Below, piece after piece: positions 63,413-64,000 of a stretch of DNA of 64,000 bases. Each line of letters begins with the position of its first letter. The first letter of the stretch is position 1. The DNA is from Terriglobus aquaticus (GTDB lineage: Bacteria; Acidobacteriota; Terriglobia; Terriglobales; Acidobacteriaceae). A program made the translations under genes and the position numbers. A model generated the notes under the pieces. It searched no databases, was not told where the DNA came from, and was given only the letters and a program-made list of their open reading frames with translations. The stretch lies in NCBI RefSeq assembly GCF_025685415.1, contig NZ_JAGSYB010000001.1, positions 2,666,001 to 2,730,000 of the forward strand, in the 5' to 3' direction.

Positions 63413-64000
63413 GCCCGATCCACCAGCCGCGCTTCCTTTGCGTGCACGTACCGGAGTTCCCGGCGCAGGCGCGGCTGCGGCACCGTCCGGCTTTGCGCGG
63501 CAAAGCGATCGCAATCCTCGACGGAACACCACCGCTCGAAACTGTATGCAGCACCACCCGGCTGGCACGTCAGAAAGGCGTTCGCCAGGGCACCACGCGC
63601 GCCGAGTTGGACAGCTTCCCCGGCGTCGAAGCGCTGCGCCGCTCCCGCAGTGAAGAAGACAGCGCCGCCGCCGCTCTGCTGGCAGCAGTGTGGCAGGTCT
63701 CACCGCGCGTGCAGGTGCTTGCGCCTCGCAACGCAGCGCATCGCGTGGTGGTCGACATCGCCGGAACCGAACGCATCTTTGGTCCGCCCGCGCAGGTTGC
63801 GCGCAACGTGTTGCAGCAGGTGCGCGCCCTGGGCCTGCTGGCGCATCTGTGTGTCAGCGACAACTTCCACACCGCTGTATGCGCCGCACCCTACGCAGGC
63901 GGCAAGCCCGCCGTAGTTGCTCACGGAGCAGAGCGCGCCACGCTGGCACCGCTGCCACTCTCAGCGCTGGACGGCGTAGAAGAAGAGCAGCGCGACACCT
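63409..64000 (+). CDS. imuB: ImuB-like Y-family pseudo-polymerase (partial)
   Basis: The frame is open from GTG 63409 to the window end; 197 residues are visible. The palm starts FLCVHVPEFPAQARLRH: the metal-binding DxD of active polymerases is missing. The later SLDE motif is replaced by VDIAGTERIFG. This fits ImuB, which is inactive and serves as a clamp-binding scaffold. The rest of the gene, including any clamp-binding peptide, and dnaE2 would lie outside. Confidence 0.88.
   Translation, partial: MSPIHQPRFLCVHVPEFPAQARLRHRPALRGKAIAILDGTPPLETVCSTTRLARQKGVRQGTTRAELDSFPGVEALRRSRSEEDSAAAALLAAVWQVSPRVQVLAPRNAAHRVVVDIAGTERIFGPPAQVARNVLQQVRALGLLAHLCVSDNFHTAVCAAPYAGGKPAVVAHGAERATLAPLPLSALDGVEEEQRDT

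Overview
The window looks like chromosomal DNA of an acidobacterium, probably class Terriglobia (Acidobacteriaceae relatives). The base composition is GC-rich. It carries a PadR regulator coupled to a duplicated orphan ABC permease (ADOP), a full Alternative Complex III operon fused to a caa3 oxidase operon, and a BlaI/MecR-TonB pair. All of these are common in that group. No rRNA, tRNA, CRISPR array, insertion sequence or prophage was seen. The placement is inferred from gene content, not from a marker-gene comparison.

Layout. 1-7.5 kb: a secreted TPR/thioredoxin-like protein (cut by the window edge), a LytTR response regulator, DNA polymerase IV, a BlaI/M56-TonB pair, and a MarR regulator with a CLC chloride transporter. 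7.5-15.7 kb: a DHA2 drug exporter divergent from its MarR regulator with two clear operators, a secreted GH31 glycosidase, a serine hydrolase, a geranylgeranyl-reductase-like flavoprotein and a DtxR-like regulator. 15.8-17.9 kb: a tightly coupled ECF sigma / membrane protein / secretin-like operon. 18-22 kb: a 1310-residue secreted metalloprotease with Ig-like repeats. 22-24.2 kb: the housekeeping yceD-rpmF-plsX cluster. 24.2-25 kb: a long gene-free stretch with a candidate structured RNA gene. 25-33.5 kb: a disordered/pseudo-receiver protein, YdeI, SDR, cytochrome c lipoprotein, folP, a thioredoxin-like protein, an M28 peptidase and DUF2809. 33.6-36.8 kb: PadR and ADOP.

37-51.5 kb, all on the minus strand, is a twelve-gene respiratory operon: actABCDEF, a small tethered accessory protein, SCO, and coxBACD. 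Several junctions overlap by 1-11 bases, so translation is probably coupled. Together these genes encode a quinol:cytochrome c oxidoreductase that feeds an A2-type caa3 terminal oxidase.

52-64 kb: a 3-methyladenine DNA glycosylase, an Hsp70 paralogue, a DUF892 ferritin-like protein, MsrA, MoaC, an LssY_C protein, a VOC protein, a CHAD protein, an ABC-2 exporter, and imuA-imuB (truncated at the window end).

The two observations I rate highest are a shared direct repeat, GGCGAA-N5-GGCGAA, upstream of both dinB and imuA (a candidate SOS/LexA site), and a candidate ~190-nt structured RNA with its own promoter and terminator at about 24361-24550.
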